Shown: one piece after another, positions 1 through 8,910 of the stretch
Layout of the letters: each line of letters starts with the position of its first letter
Position numbering within the stretch: the stretch's first letter is position 1
DNA from: Chryseobacterium sp. 18061
GTDB lineage: Bacteria; Pseudomonadota; Gammaproteobacteria; Enterobacterales; Enterobacteriaceae
DNA: 64,000 bases
NCBI GenBank assembly: GCA_902706205.1
Contig: CACSKA010000007.1
Span: 248,001-312,000, forward strand
Reading direction: 5' to 3'
Position numbers and translations under genes: made by a program
The notes under the pieces: model-generated
Databases searched by the model: none
Seen by the model: only the letters and a program-made list of their open reading frames with translations
What the model was told of the DNA's origin: nothing

Positions 1-2229
1 TTTGCGCAGCAATACGACGTCCGGCAGCTGTGGATTATGCGCTGGCCGTAAATCCTGGCCGCTGGTAATCAGCACCGCCACCTGCGGATGGTGTGTGCGG
101 GCGTGATTGACCACTTCCGCGCCGCTGAGCCTGCCTGGCAACATCAAATCACTGACCAGCATCGCGATATCCTCCGATGCATCCAGCATCGCAATCGCCT
201 GTTCGCCACGGCTTGCCTCCAGCGTTAACCAGCCCAGCTGATGCAGCTGTTCGCACAAGGTCTGGCGCACGTCGGCTTCGTCTTCCAGCACCAGCGCCAG
301 CCGTTCGGCGGGCATTTCGTCGTCGACCACCCTTTCATCCGCACGCTCAACCGCCTGTAAAATTGAACGCGGCAACTGCAGTCGGACGGTGGTGCCTTGC
401 CCTGGCGCACTTTCGATTTCCACCCGCCCGCCGGACTGGCGCACAAAACCGTACACCATCGACAGGCCCAGTCCGGAACCGCTGCCGGTCTGCTTGGTGG
501 TGAAGAACGGTTCGAACACCTGGGCTTTTACCGCCTGCGACATACCGCTGCCATGGTCGATCACCTCCAGCGCCACCATGTCCTGTTTGCGCCCGTCGCT
601 GCGGTTCACGCGCTGATTCCAGGTGCGAATTTTGATGACGCCAGCCTGGCCTTCCATCGCATCGCGGGCGTTCATCACCATGTTAATGATGGCATTTTCG
701 AGCTGCCCGACATCTATCCATGCCGACCACGCCGGGGATTGCGCCTCGATTTCCAGCGTTAGCGTGGTGGGCAGCGAGTGGCGCATCAGTTCACCGAGGT
801 TTTCCAGTAGCGCTTTCATCTCCACCGCGTGAGGGTGCAGCGACTGTTTACGCGAGAATGCCAGCAGACGCTGAGTCAGCAGCGCCCCGCGCTCAGCAGC
901 CTGCAATGCTCTGGATATTCGCGGCGCATCAGCCTCATTGGGTTTGACCAGTTCGAGACTGCCGATGATCACCGCCAGCAGGTTGTTGAAATCATGAGCC
1001 AGACCGCCCGTCAGCTGCCCAACGGCCTTCATTTTCTGGCTGTGCAACAGCGCTTCTTCCAGCCCCTGCCGCTCGATGCGGCCAGTTTCCAGCTGAGTGG
1101 TGTTTTCTTTCAACAGCCGGGTGGTGTGCTCCAGCGTCGATTTATTACGCGCAAAAACGCTGAACGCGCGAGCCAGTTCCCCCAGCTCATCGCGTCGCTG
1201 CAATGCAGGAACCGAGACGTCCTGTTCGCCATGCGCCAACCGCGACATCGCGTCAGAAATAGCGGTCAGGTTCCAGCCCAGATTGCGATAGATATACCAA
1301 CCCGCAAACCCGGTGATCACCAGCGCCAGCAGGGCGAAGCTGAGAATTAAGTCGATAATCGACCCCAGTTCACGATGACTTTGCGCTACCCGCTGCTCAG
1401 ACGCCTGTGCCACCTGCGCCACGTATTGGTTAATGTCGCCGTTAAGGATCGCCACCAGCGCCTTGATGTGGAACATGTACCAACTGATCGCCAAATCGCT
1501 TTGCTCCAGACTCTGGGAAAGCGGGGCGAGTTTGCGCAGTTCTGCATTGAAATCCGGCAATATGAAGGCGATTGTCGGATCCGCGTTTTCCGTTGGCAGC
1601 GCGTGCATCACAGTGTCAATCTGACGTACCGTCGAGCGCGGCGTCGACGTTTCAATCGCCGCGGTAATCAGCCGGTCCATTTCCAGCAGCAGACGTCCAT
1701 CCAGCGAGTCCTCTCCCTGACGCCGGTTAATCTCCTGTAAGTGACGCAGGTAGCTCTGATTTTGATACAGCGAGCTGAGCAGCGCGTTGCGCTCCAGATG
1801 GCGCTGCTGCCCGCGCTGCAACATGCCCGCCACGCTTTGCTGAAGTTCGTTACTGCGCTGGATAATGCGCTGCACCAGTTCCGGTTCACGCTGCGCCAGT
1901 GGCGCGGTGGCCAGTTGATCGAGCGAATGCTTCAGCGCCTGCTGTGTGGCCTGCAGGCGCTCTGCTTCGCCTTTGTATTCCAGTGCGCCGACGACCTGCG
2001 ATAGCCGGACCGCGGCAGTGGCGACGTTGGCGGTGTCACGCGCCAGATTCATGCTGCCGGTCATGTCGTCGAAAGTTTGCTGCTGCACCTGTTCCTGGAT
2101 TTGGCTCGCATGTCGAAAACCGAGCACCGCTGCCGCGCTCACCATTAGCGTGACCGCCACCACCAACAGATTGAAAAACAGCAGGCGGCCGCGCGCACTG
2201 GCGAAAAACGAAGGACGGCGTATGGGCAT
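1..2229 (-). CDS. TorS-like hybrid sensor histidine kinase (3' end outside window)
   Basis: Membrane sensor kinase of a phosphorelay, 743 codons visible and open at the window edge. Seen in order: a short cytoplasmic start, TM1 (about residues 15-38), a helical periplasmic sensor segment, TM2 (about 291-314), a HAMP-like linker (315-365), the dimerisation/phosphoacceptor motif GGLAHDFNNLL with His412, an ATPase domain (D558-HGSGM, FEPFFTTK, GLGLSMVYGF) and a C-terminal receiver with Asp694 (motif SDLMLP). The last visible residue is the Lys of the receiver LRKP-type motif, so any Hpt domain would lie outside. Start ATG at 2229 has a weak GGAG. The gene is divergent from the sugar ABC operon, and the likely partner regulator is encoded at 8911-9672, suggesting the pair senses the transported sugar. 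The ligand is not deducible. Confidence 0.9.
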   Translation of the reverse strand, partial: MPIRRPSFFASARGRLLFFNLLVVAVTLMVSAAAVLGFRHASQIQEQVQQQTFDDMTGSMNLARDTANVATAAVRLSQVVGALEYKGEAERLQATQQALKHSLDQLATAPLAQREPELVQRIIQRSNELQQSVAGMLQRGQQRHLERNALLSSLYQNQSYLRHLQEINRRQGEDSLDGRLLLEMDRLITAAIETSTPRSTVRQIDTVMHALPTENADPTIAFILPDFNAELRKLAPLSQSLEQSDLAISWYMFHIKALVAILNGDINQYVAQVAQASEQRVAQSHRELGSIIDLILSFALLALVITGFAGWYIYRNLGWNLTAISDAMSRLAHGEQDVSVPALQRRDELGELARAFSVFARNKSTLEHTTRLLKENTTQLETGRIERQGLEEALLHSQKMKAVGQLTGGLAHDFNNLLAVIIGSLELVKPNEADAPRISRALQAAERGALLTQRLLAFSRKQSLHPHAVEMKALLENLGELMRHSLPTTLTLEIEAQSPAWSAWIDVGQLENAIINMVMNARDAMEGQAGVIKIRTWNQRVNRSDGRKQDMVALEVIDHGSGMSQAVKAQVFEPFFTTKQTGSGSGLGLSMVYGFVRQSGGRVEIESAPGQGTTVRLQLPRSILQAVERADERVVDDEMPAERLALVLEDEADVRQTLCEQLHQLGWLTLEASRGEQAIAMLDASEDIAMLVSDLMLPGRLSGAEVVNHARTHHPQVAVLITSGQDLRPAHNPQLPDVVLLRK

Positions 2230-2256
2230 AATGGCTCCGGCTGTTGTGTGTTTCCC

Positions 2257-2613
2257 CTCACCCTAACCCTCTCCCCAAAGGGGCGAGGGGACTGTTCGAG
2301 CTGGCGTCTCCTTCTCCCACTGGTCGAGGCGACGGTTTTTCTCCCTCTCCCCAAAGGGGCGAGGGGACTGTTCCGAGCTGACGTCTCCTTCTCCCACTGG
2401 TCGAGGCGACGGTTTTTCTCCCTCTCCCCAAAAGGGCGAGGGGACTGTTCCGAGCTGACGTCTCCTTCTACCACTGGGCGAGGGGACGGTTTTTCTCCCT
2501 CTCCCCAAAAGGGCGAGGGGACTGTTCCGAGCTGACGTCTCCTTCTCCCACTGGGCGAGGCGACGGTTTTTCTCCCTCTCCCCTCCGGGGAGAGGGCCGG
2601 GGTGAGGGGAAAA
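2257..2613. repeat. 77-bp tandem repeat array, about four units, bounded by inverted ends
   Basis: Equivalent positions recur at 2265, 2341, 2418, 2495 and 2572, giving spacings of 76, 77, 77 and 77 bp. Each unit carries a C/T-rich arm (CTCCCTCTCCCC), a G-rich arm (GGGCGAGGGG) forming a hairpin, then a spacer containing GAGCTGACGTCTCC. The whole block opens with CCCCTCACCCTAACCC and closes with GGGCCGGGGTGAGGGG, which are imperfect inverted ends. It looks like a REP/BIME-style palindromic element amplified in tandem. It fills most of the 497 bp between the divergent kinase and transporter genes. In 2614-2726 only a Shine-Dalgarno and an ordinary upstream sequence are visible. Confidence 0.9.
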
Positions 2614-2726
2614 CGGTGAGGAGAATCAAATTTTCAGCACTATGACAAATATGAACGGCCTCTGACATTTTGCATTTACTTTCCTGTGATGGACTGCTGA
2701 TATCGACCATCCTCAGGAGTGCAGCC

Positions 2727-4247
2727 ATGAGTCAGACGCCGGTGCTGGAGATGCACAACATCGCCAAGGCCTTTGGCAAGTTTTATGCGCTGAAAGGGGT
2801 CGACCTGACGGTCTTTCCCGGAGAAATCCACGCGCTGATGGGGGAGAACGGCGCAGGAAAAAGCACGCTGATGAAAATTCTCGCGGGTGCCTATACCGCC
2901 ACCAGCGGTGAGATCCTGATTGACGGCAAACCCCATACCATAAAAAGCCCGAAAGACGCCTTGGCCGCAGGCATCACCCTGATTTATCAGGAGATGCAGC
3001 TCGCGCCCAATCTCACCGTCGCCGAAAACATTTTCCTCGGCAGCGAACTGTCGCGCGGCGGCCTGGTACAGCGCAAAACTATGGTGCTTCAGGCACAAGA
3101 GGTGATTAACCGCCTCGGGGCGCAATTCAAAGCCACAGACCGGGTAATGAAGCTCACCATCGCCGAACAGCAGCAGGTCGAAATCGCCCGCGCACTGCAC
3201 CGCAATAGCCGCATTCTGGTGATGGATGAACCCACCGCAGCCCTCTCTTCCCGAGAAACCCAGCGCCTGTTTGAGCTGATCCTGCGCCTGCGCGACGAAG
3301 GGATGGCGATTATCTACATCAGCCATCGCATGGCGGAAGTGTACGAGCTGTCCGACCGCGTCAGCGTGCTGCGCGACGGCCAGTACGTCGGCAGCCTGAC
3401 CCGTGACAAGCTCAACGCCTCCGAACTGGTGCGGATGATGGTCGGCCGCCCGTTAAGCGATTTGTTCAACAAAGAGCGCGATATCCCGCACGGCCAGCCG
3501 CGTCTGAATGTTCACCACCTGACCGATGGTGGCAAAGTGCAGCCGTGCAGTCTGCTGGTGCGTTCTGGCGAAATCGTCGGGCTGGCGGGGCTGGTCGGGG
3601 CCGGACGTTCCGAGCTGGCGCAGCTGATTTTCGGCGTGCGCAAGGCCACCGGCGGGGTGATTGAAGTGGACGGCGAACCGGTGCTGATTCATTCCCCACG
3701 GGAAGCCATAGATTTAGGTATCGGTTTTTTAACGGAAAACCGCAAAGAACAGGGCCTGTTCCTCGAACTGGCGGCGCAGGAAAACATCACCATGGCGACG
3801 CTGGAACGCGACTCACACTTCGGAATGCTCGACCGTAAAAAAGCCCAGACCATTTCTGATGATGCCATCAAGCTGCTGAATATCCGCGTCCCGCATTCAC
3901 AAGTGCGCGCGGGCGGTTTGTCCGGTGGCAATCAGCAAAAACTGCTGATTTCCCGCTGGGTGGCGATTGGCCCGCGCATTTTGATTCTCGATGAACCCAC
4001 GCGCGGCGTGGACGTCGGGGCCAAAAGTGAAATCTACCGCATCATGAATCAGATGGCGCGCCAGGGCGTGGCGATCCTGATGATTTCCAGCGAATTGCCA
4101 GAAATCGTCGGCATGAGCGATCGGGTATACGTGATGCGAGAAGGCAGCATTGCCGGAGAGTTGCTGGCCCATGACATCACTCAGGAAAATATTATGACGC
4201 TGGCAACCGGCGTAAACGAATCCCATCACCAGGCGGTGCAACCATGA
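2727..4247 (+). CDS. Ribose/galactose-type sugar ABC transporter, ATP-binding protein
   Basis: Energising subunit of a monosaccharide importer of the RbsA/MglA family, 506 aa, with two fused nucleotide-binding domains. The N-terminal half has Walker A GENGAGKSTL and Walker B ILVMDEPTAAL. The C-terminal half has the degenerate Walker A GLVGAGRSEL usual in this family, signature SGGNQQK and Walker B ILILDEPTRGVD. I placed the start at 2727 (MSQTPVLEMHN) because CAGGAG precedes it at correct spacing; the reading frame extends 19 codons further upstream without support. It is the first gene of a transport and catabolic operon and overlaps the permease start by 4 nt (ATGA). Confidence 0.95.
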   Translation: MSQTPVLEMHNIAKAFGKFYALKGVDLTVFPGEIHALMGENGAGKSTLMKILAGAYTATSGEILIDGKPHTIKSPKDALAAGITLIYQEMQLAPNLTVAENIFLGSELSRGGLVQRKTMVLQAQEVINRLGAQFKATDRVMKLTIAEQQQVEIARALHRNSRILVMDEPTAALSSRETQRLFELILRLRDEGMAIIYISHRMAEVYELSDRVSVLRDGQYVGSLTRDKLNASELVRMMVGRPLSDLFNKERDIPHGQPRLNVHHLTDGGKVQPCSLLVRSGEIVGLAGLVGAGRSELAQLIFGVRKATGGVIEVDGEPVLIHSPREAIDLGIGFLTENRKEQGLFLELAAQENITMATLERDSHFGMLDRKKAQTISDDAIKLLNIRVPHSQVRAGGLSGGNQQKLLISRWVAIGPRILILDEPTRGVDVGAKSEIYRIMNQMARQGVAILMISSELPEIVGMSDRVYVMREGSIAGELLAHDITQENIMTLATGVNESHHQAVQP

Positions 4248-5251
4248 CCACGCAAAAAGAAAATTCCGTGCCCTCGCCGCAGCAGGTTGCTAAGGCGTCT
4301 GCCCGAAAAATGCTGATGGGCGATCTGATGCAAACCGTGGGGATCCTGCCGATCCTGATATTGATTGTGGCGGTATTTGGCTTAATCACGCCGAACTTTT
4401 TCACCGAAAGCAATCTGCTGAACATTACCCGTCAGGCGTCGATCAACATCGTGCTGGCGGCGGGGATGACGTTCATCATTTTGACCGGCGGGATAGACCT
4501 CTCCGTTGGCTCGATTCTCGGCACCACGGCGGTGGCAGCGATGGTGGTGTCGCTCATTCCGCAATTCGCTCTGCTTTCCATTCCAGCGGCGCTGATGCTG
4601 GGGCTGATTCTCGGGCTGTTCAACGGTGCGCTGGTGGCGTTTGCCGGGCTACCGCCCTTTATCGTCACGCTCGGCACCTATACCGCGCTACGCGGCGCGG
4701 CGTATCTACTGGCAGACGGCACCACGGTGATTAACTCCGACATCAGCTTTGAATGGATAGGTAACAACTACCTCGGGCCAGTCCCGTGGCTGGTGGTGAT
4801 TGCGCTGGCGGTGATCGCGATGTGCTGGTTCATTCTGCGTCGCACCACGCTTGGCGTTCATATCTATGCGGTGGGCGGCAATATGCAGGCGGCGCGCCTG
4901 ACCGGCATCAAAGTGTGGCTGGTTTTGCTGTTCGTTTACGGCATGAGCGGCCTGCTATCGGGGCTGGGTGGGGTAATGAGCGCCTCGCGGCTTTATAGCG
5001 CCAACGGCAACCTCGGCATGGGCTATGAGCTGGACGCCATTGCCGCCGTTATCCTCGGCGGGACAAGCTTCGTCGGCGGCATCGGCACCATCACCGGGAC
5101 GCTGGTGGGGGCGCTGATCATCGCCACCCTCAACAACGGCATGACGCTGATGGGCGTCTCTTATTTCTGGCAACTGGTGATCAAAGGGGCGGTGATCATC
5201 ATTGCGGTTCTGATCGACAAATACCGTACCCGACACCATCAAAGTGCATAA
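4244..5251 (+). CDS. Ribose-type sugar ABC transporter permease
   Basis: Inner-membrane channel subunit of the BPD_transp_2/RbsC family, 335 aa. It is strongly hydrophobic, with about 8-10 predicted membrane segments starting near residue 30. The family-typical stretches ILTGGIDLSVGSILG and GRTT-like RRTTLGVHIYAVGGN are present. It is translationally coupled to the ATPase gene by an ATGA overlap and followed 30 nt later by the binding protein, the standard layout of this importer class. The substrate cannot be read from the permease; the downstream isomerase points to an aldopentose or hexose such as D-lyxose or a relative. Confidence 0.95.
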   Translation: MTTQKENSVPSPQQVAKASARKMLMGDLMQTVGILPILILIVAVFGLITPNFFTESNLLNITRQASINIVLAAGMTFIILTGGIDLSVGSILGTTAVAAMVVSLIPQFALLSIPAALMLGLILGLFNGALVAFAGLPPFIVTLGTYTALRGAAYLLADGTTVINSDISFEWIGNNYLGPVPWLVVIALAVIAMCWFILRRTTLGVHIYAVGGNMQAARLTGIKVWLVLLFVYGMSGLLSGLGGVMSASRLYSANGNLGMGYELDAIAAVILGGTSFVGGIGTITGTLVGALIIATLNNGMTLMGVSYFWQLVIKGAVIIIAVLIDKYRTRHHQSA

Positions 5252-5281
5252 CAACAACATCTTACCTGTGAGGAAAACAAC

Positions 5282-6223
5282 ATGCGTTTGAAGCCAATCG
5301 CCATTGCACTCTGTGCTGGCACTCTGCTCGCCGCCGCGCCGTTTGTGCAGGCAAAAGAGCTGAAATCTATCGGTGTGACGGTGGGCGACCTCGCCAACCC
5401 GTTCTTCGTGCAAATCACCAAAGGAGCTGAGCTGGAGGCCCGCAAGCTCGCCGGAGATAACGTCAAAGTGACGCTGGTTTCCAGCGGCTACGATCTGGGT
5501 CAGCAGGTATCGCAGATTGATAATTTTATCGCCGCCAAGGTCGATATGATTATCCTCAACGCCGCGGATTCGAAGGGCATTGGCCCGGCGGTGAAGCGCG
5601 CGAAAGAGGCAGGGATTGTGGTGGTGGCGGTTGACGTGGCGGCCGTAGGAGCCGATGCGACCATCACTTCCGATAACACCCAGGCGGGCGCGATGGCCTG
5701 TAAATACATCACCGACCGCCTGAACGGTAAAGGCAATGTGGTCATCATCAACGGACCGCCAGTGTCAGCGGTGCAAAACCGCGTCGAAGGCTGTCAGTCA
5801 GAATTCAAAAAACACCCGGATATCAAAGTGCTGTCTGATAACCAGAACGCCAAAGGCAGTCGTGAAGGCGGACTGGAAGTGATGACGTCGCTGCTGGCGG
5901 CGAATCCGAAGATCGACGGGGTATTTGCGATTAACGATCCGACGGCGATCGGTGCCGATCTGGCGGCGAAACAGGCGCAACGTAAAGAGTTCTTTATCGT
6001 TGGTGTGGATGGCTCACCGGATGGGGAAGAAGCGCTGAAGCGCCAAAATTCACTGTTTGTGGCAACGCCTGCCCAGGATCCGCAGGTCATGGCGGCGAAA
6101 GCGGTGGAAATTGGTTATGACATTTTGCAGGGCAAACCCGCGCCAACTGAACCGGTGCTGATTCCGGTGACGATGATCGACAAGAAAAGCGTCGGGTCGT
6201 ATAAGGGATGGACGGTTAAGTAA
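5282..6223 (+). CDS. Periplasmic sugar-binding protein (RbsB-like)
   Basis: Solute receptor of the ABC importer, 313 aa, pentose/hexose-binding class. It has a signal peptide (residues 1 to about 24, cleavage after VQA) and the family opening ELKSIGVTVGDLANPFFVQITKGAE, followed by the two-lobed Peripla_BP_4 pattern (VDMIILNAADSKGI, VDGVFAIND-like GVFAINDPTAIGADLA, FIVGVDGSPDGEEAL). GTGAGG lies before the ATG. It ends 117 nt before the isomerase gene, with a C-rich hairpin repeat between them that could stabilise the upstream mRNA. Confidence 0.95.
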   Translation: MRLKPIAIALCAGTLLAAAPFVQAKELKSIGVTVGDLANPFFVQITKGAELEARKLAGDNVKVTLVSSGYDLGQQVSQIDNFIAAKVDMIILNAADSKGIGPAVKRAKEAGIVVVAVDVAAVGADATITSDNTQAGAMACKYITDRLNGKGNVVIINGPPVSAVQNRVEGCQSEFKKHPDIKVLSDNQNAKGSREGGLEVMTSLLAANPKIDGVFAINDPTAIGADLAAKQAQRKEFFIVGVDGSPDGEEALKRQNSLFVATPAQDPQVMAAKAVEIGYDILQGKPAPTEPVLIPVTMIDKKSVGSYKGWTVK

Positions 6224-6232
6224 TTTGCCTTC

Positions 6233-6321
6233 TCCCCTCACCCCGGCCCTCTCCCACAGGGAGAGGGAACGTGATGTTTCCCCCTCTCCCTTGGGGAGAG
6301 GGTCGGGGAGAGGGAGCGCTG
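6233..6321. repeat. C-rich/G-rich palindromic (REP-like) repeat pair
   Basis: Two adjacent inverted units, CCCCGGCCCTCTCCC/GGGAGAGGG and CCCCCTCTCCCTTGGGGAGAGGG. They are related in sequence to the tandem array at 2257-2613 and to the copy at 16848-16935. The position between the binding-protein gene and the isomerase gene matches where REP elements often protect upstream mRNA. Confidence 0.8.
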
Positions 6322-6340
6322 CGTACTCAAAGGAGACCCA

Positions 6341-7027
6341 ATGAAACGCTCCGAAATTAACAACATACTCGGCCAGACGCGGCAATTTTTCTCCATGCAT
6401 GACATGCACCTTCCGCCGTTCGCCAGCTTTCCTCCGACGCAATGGCAGCAGCTCGACCCCGATACCTGGCACGAAGTGTTTGCCCTCAAACTCGGCTGGG
6501 ACGTCACCACCTTTGGCGGCAACAATTTCGCCGCCCAGGGACTGACCCTGTTTACCTTCCGCAACGGCTCGCCAAACGGTATGCCCTACGAAAAGAGCTA
6601 TGCTGAAAAAATCATGCACGTGCGCGACGGACAGGTGACGCCGATGCATTTCCACTGGCGTAAGCGGGAAGACATCATCAATCGCGGCGGCGGCAATTTG
6701 ATTGTCGAGCTGTGGAACGCCAATACCCAGGAACAAACGGAAAGCAGCGACGTAACAGTGACGCTGGATGGCTGTCGTCAGACCCATGCCGCAGGCAGTC
6801 AGCTGCGCTTAGCGCCAGGCGAAAGCATTTGCCTGCCACCGGGGCTGTATCACAGCTTCTGGGGTGAGCCGGGCTTTGGCGACGTGCTGGTGGGCGAAGT
6901 GTCGACGGTGAACGATGACGAACACGATAATCACTTCCTGACGCCTCTCGACCGCTATAACAACATTGAAGAAGACGAGCCGGCCCATCTGGTGCTGTGC
7001 AATGAATACCGCCCGAATCGCTGCTGA
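6341..7027 (+). CDS. D-lyxose/D-mannose-type ketol-isomerase, cupin family
   Basis: Expected to interconvert an aldose and ketose (in the family D-lyxose to D-xylulose and D-mannose to D-fructose), cytoplasmic, 228 aa. The cupin metal site is visible: His103 and His105 in MHFHW, Glu110, and His171 in LPPGLYHSF. The length equals that of the D-lyxose isomerase family (Lyx_isomer, formerly DUF1498), whose enterobacterial member from E. coli O157:H7 was characterised as a D-lyxose isomerase. AAGGAG precedes the ATG. It is followed 11 nt later by the aldolase gene. Actual in vivo substrate is an inference. Confidence 0.88.
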   Translation: MKRSEINNILGQTRQFFSMHDMHLPPFASFPPTQWQQLDPDTWHEVFALKLGWDVTTFGGNNFAAQGLTLFTFRNGSPNGMPYEKSYAEKIMHVRDGQVTPMHFHWRKREDIINRGGGNLIVELWNANTQEQTESSDVTVTLDGCRQTHAAGSQLRLAPGESICLPPGLYHSFWGEPGFGDVLVGEVSTVNDDEHDNHFLTPLDRYNNIEEDEPAHLVLCNEYRPNRC

Positions 7028-7038
7028 AGGAGAATGCT

Positions 7039-7899
7039 ATGCCGATGATTTCTCTTGCCGAAGGACTGGCCCACGCCCGGGAACACCACTATGCGCTGGG
7101 CGCGTTTAATGTGCTCGACTCGCATTTCCTGCGAGCCTTGTTTGCCGCAGCAGAGCAGGAGCGCTCGCCGTTCATCATCAATATCGCCGAGGTGCATTTC
7201 AAATATCTGTCGCTGGAATCGCTGGTGGAGGCGGTACGTTTTGAGGCCGCTCGCCACGACATTCCAGTGGTGCTGAATCTCGATCACGGCCTGCATTTTG
7301 AGGCGGTGGTGCGCGCCCTGCGCCTGGGCTTCAGCTCGGTGATGTTTGATGGCTCGAGCCTCGACTACGACGAAAACATCCGCCAGACCCGCGAAGTGGT
7401 GAAGATGTGCCATGCGGTGGGCGTGTCGGTGGAAGCAGAACTCGGCGCAGTCGGCGGTGATGAAGGTGGCGCGTTGTACGGTCACGCCGATGAAGCCTTC
7501 TTCACCAACCCGGATCTGGCCCGCGAATTTGTCGACAGAACTGGCATTGATGCGCTAGCCGTCGCCATCGGCAACGCGCATGGCAAATACAAAGGCGAAC
7601 CGAAACTCGATTTCGCGCGCCTCGACGCAATTCGTCAGCAAACGGGTTTACCGCTGGTGCTGCACGGCGGGTCGGGCATTAGTGATGCAGATTTTCGTCG
7701 CGCCATTGAGCTTGGTATTCACAAAATCAATTTCTACACCGGCATGTCGCAGGCGGCGCTGGGCGCGGTTGAGCAACGCATGACACAGCGTCAGCCGATT
7801 TATGATGAGTTTGCCGAGCTACTGCTGGGCATCGAAACCGCCATTACCGATACCGTCGCCGAACAGATGCGGATTTTCGGCAGCGCGGGGAAAGTCTGA
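7039..7899 (+). CDS. Class II ketose-(bis)phosphate aldolase
   Basis: Zinc-dependent aldol cleavage of a ketose phosphate to DHAP plus an aldehyde, 286 aa, the size of the GatY/KbaY/FbaA class II family. Seen: catalytic Asp82 and zinc ligand His83 (LNLDHG), His181 in GNAHGKYKG and His209 in LHGGSGI, the phosphate-binding end of the barrel. AAGGAG precedes the start. It overlaps the kinase gene by 1 nt (TGATG). The neighbouring PfkB kinase suggests it cleaves the product of that kinase. Which ketose phosphate is used cannot be determined from sequence. Confidence 0.92.
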   Translation: MPMISLAEGLAHAREHHYALGAFNVLDSHFLRALFAAAEQERSPFIINIAEVHFKYLSLESLVEAVRFEAARHDIPVVLNLDHGLHFEAVVRALRLGFSSVMFDGSSLDYDENIRQTREVVKMCHAVGVSVEAELGAVGGDEGGALYGHADEAFFTNPDLAREFVDRTGIDALAVAIGNAHGKYKGEPKLDFARLDAIRQQTGLPLVLHGGSGISDADFRRAIELGIHKINFYTGMSQAALGAVEQRMTQRQPIYDEFAELLLGIETAITDTVAEQMRIFGSAGKV

Positions 7900-8906
7900 T
7901 GGAACGCCAGGGCATTATTGCCGCCGGAAATATGCTGGTGGATCACGTGCATCGCATCGTGCAATGGCCAGAGCGCGGCTGGCTGGCGGAGATCACTCAC
8001 AGTGAACGATCCACCGGCGGCGCGCCACTGAACGTGCTGCTGACGCTGGCTAAAATGCGCAACCATATGCCGTTGCAGGCGGTGGGGCTGATTGGCGAAG
8101 ACGCGGACGGCGATTACATCATGGCGATGCTCGACCAGTATCACGTCAATCGCCAGCACGTGCAGCGCACATCGTTTGCACCGACGTCGATGTCCCAGGT
8201 GATGACCGATCCCGACGGGCAGCGTACCTTTTTCCATTCTCCCGGCGCGAACCGGCTGTTGGATCTTCCGGCCTTTGATCGGTTGGAAGGATCGATGAAG
8301 ATCTTCCATCTCGGCTATTTGTTGCTGCTCGACAGCCTGGATCTGGCGGACAAAGAGTACGGCACGCGGGCCGCGCGGTTGCTGGCGCAGATGCGCGAGA
8401 AAGGCTACGAAACGTCGCTGGATTTGGTGTCACGCAAAGGCGACCCACGTCATCAGCCGTTGGTGCGTCCAGCGCTGGCTTATGTCGATTACTTAGTGAT
8501 TAACGAACTGGAAGCCGGGGAGTTTAGCGAGCTGCCGATCCGTATCGAAAACGGTGAGCCAATAATCGACAACATCGCCCAGGCTGCGGCGCTGCTGCTG
8601 GCGGCAGGCGTGAAACAGCGGGTGGTTATCCATTGCCCTGAAGGCGCGTGGTGCGAAGCGCCCGGTGAGCCGGGCGAATGGGTGCCGTCCTGGCAGCTGG
8701 CGCAAAATGAGATTATCGGCAGCGTCGGCGCGGGCGATGCCTTTTGCGCCGGGTTCCTGTACGGCTGTCACGAAGGCTGGGCGCTGCGCCAAAGTGTGCA
8801 GTTGGCCCACGCCTGCGCGCGCGCCAGTCTGCTGTGCGCCAATGCGATTGACGGGGCGAAATCCCTTGATGAGTTGACCTTGTTTATCAGCGAAAACAGC
8901 GCGTGA
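7899..8906 (+). CDS. PfkB-family carbohydrate kinase
   Basis: ATP-dependent sugar kinase of the ribokinase/PfkB fold, 335 aa. The N-terminal glycine motif STGGAPLNV and the C-terminal anion-hole motif GSVGAGDAFCAGF with catalytic Asp280 are both present, so the enzyme looks active. It is the last gene of the sugar operon. By context it would phosphorylate the ketose made by the isomerase so that the adjacent aldolase can split it, for example a 1-phosphorylation of xylulose or fructose. The site of phosphorylation is unknown. The gene ends 4 nt before the end of the convergent regulator gene, and no terminator is seen between them. Confidence 0.92.
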   Translation: MERQGIIAAGNMLVDHVHRIVQWPERGWLAEITHSERSTGGAPLNVLLTLAKMRNHMPLQAVGLIGEDADGDYIMAMLDQYHVNRQHVQRTSFAPTSMSQVMTDPDGQRTFFHSPGANRLLDLPAFDRLEGSMKIFHLGYLLLLDSLDLADKEYGTRAARLLAQMREKGYETSLDLVSRKGDPRHQPLVRPALAYVDYLVINELEAGEFSELPIRIENGEPIIDNIAQAAALLLAAGVKQRVVIHCPEGAWCEAPGEPGEWVPSWQLAQNEIIGSVGAGDAFCAGFLYGCHEGWALRQSVQLAHACARASLLCANAIDGAKSLDELTLFISENSA

Positions 8907-8910
8907 GCCG

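Noticed and set aside
2257..2613. CRISPR array
   Set aside because: Whole units including the would-be spacers are nearly identical, the period is 77 bp and no cas gene is present.
2248..2728. Open frames on both strands through the 77-bp repeats
   Set aside because: They translate the repeat unit several times, have no ribosome-binding site and no family resemblance.
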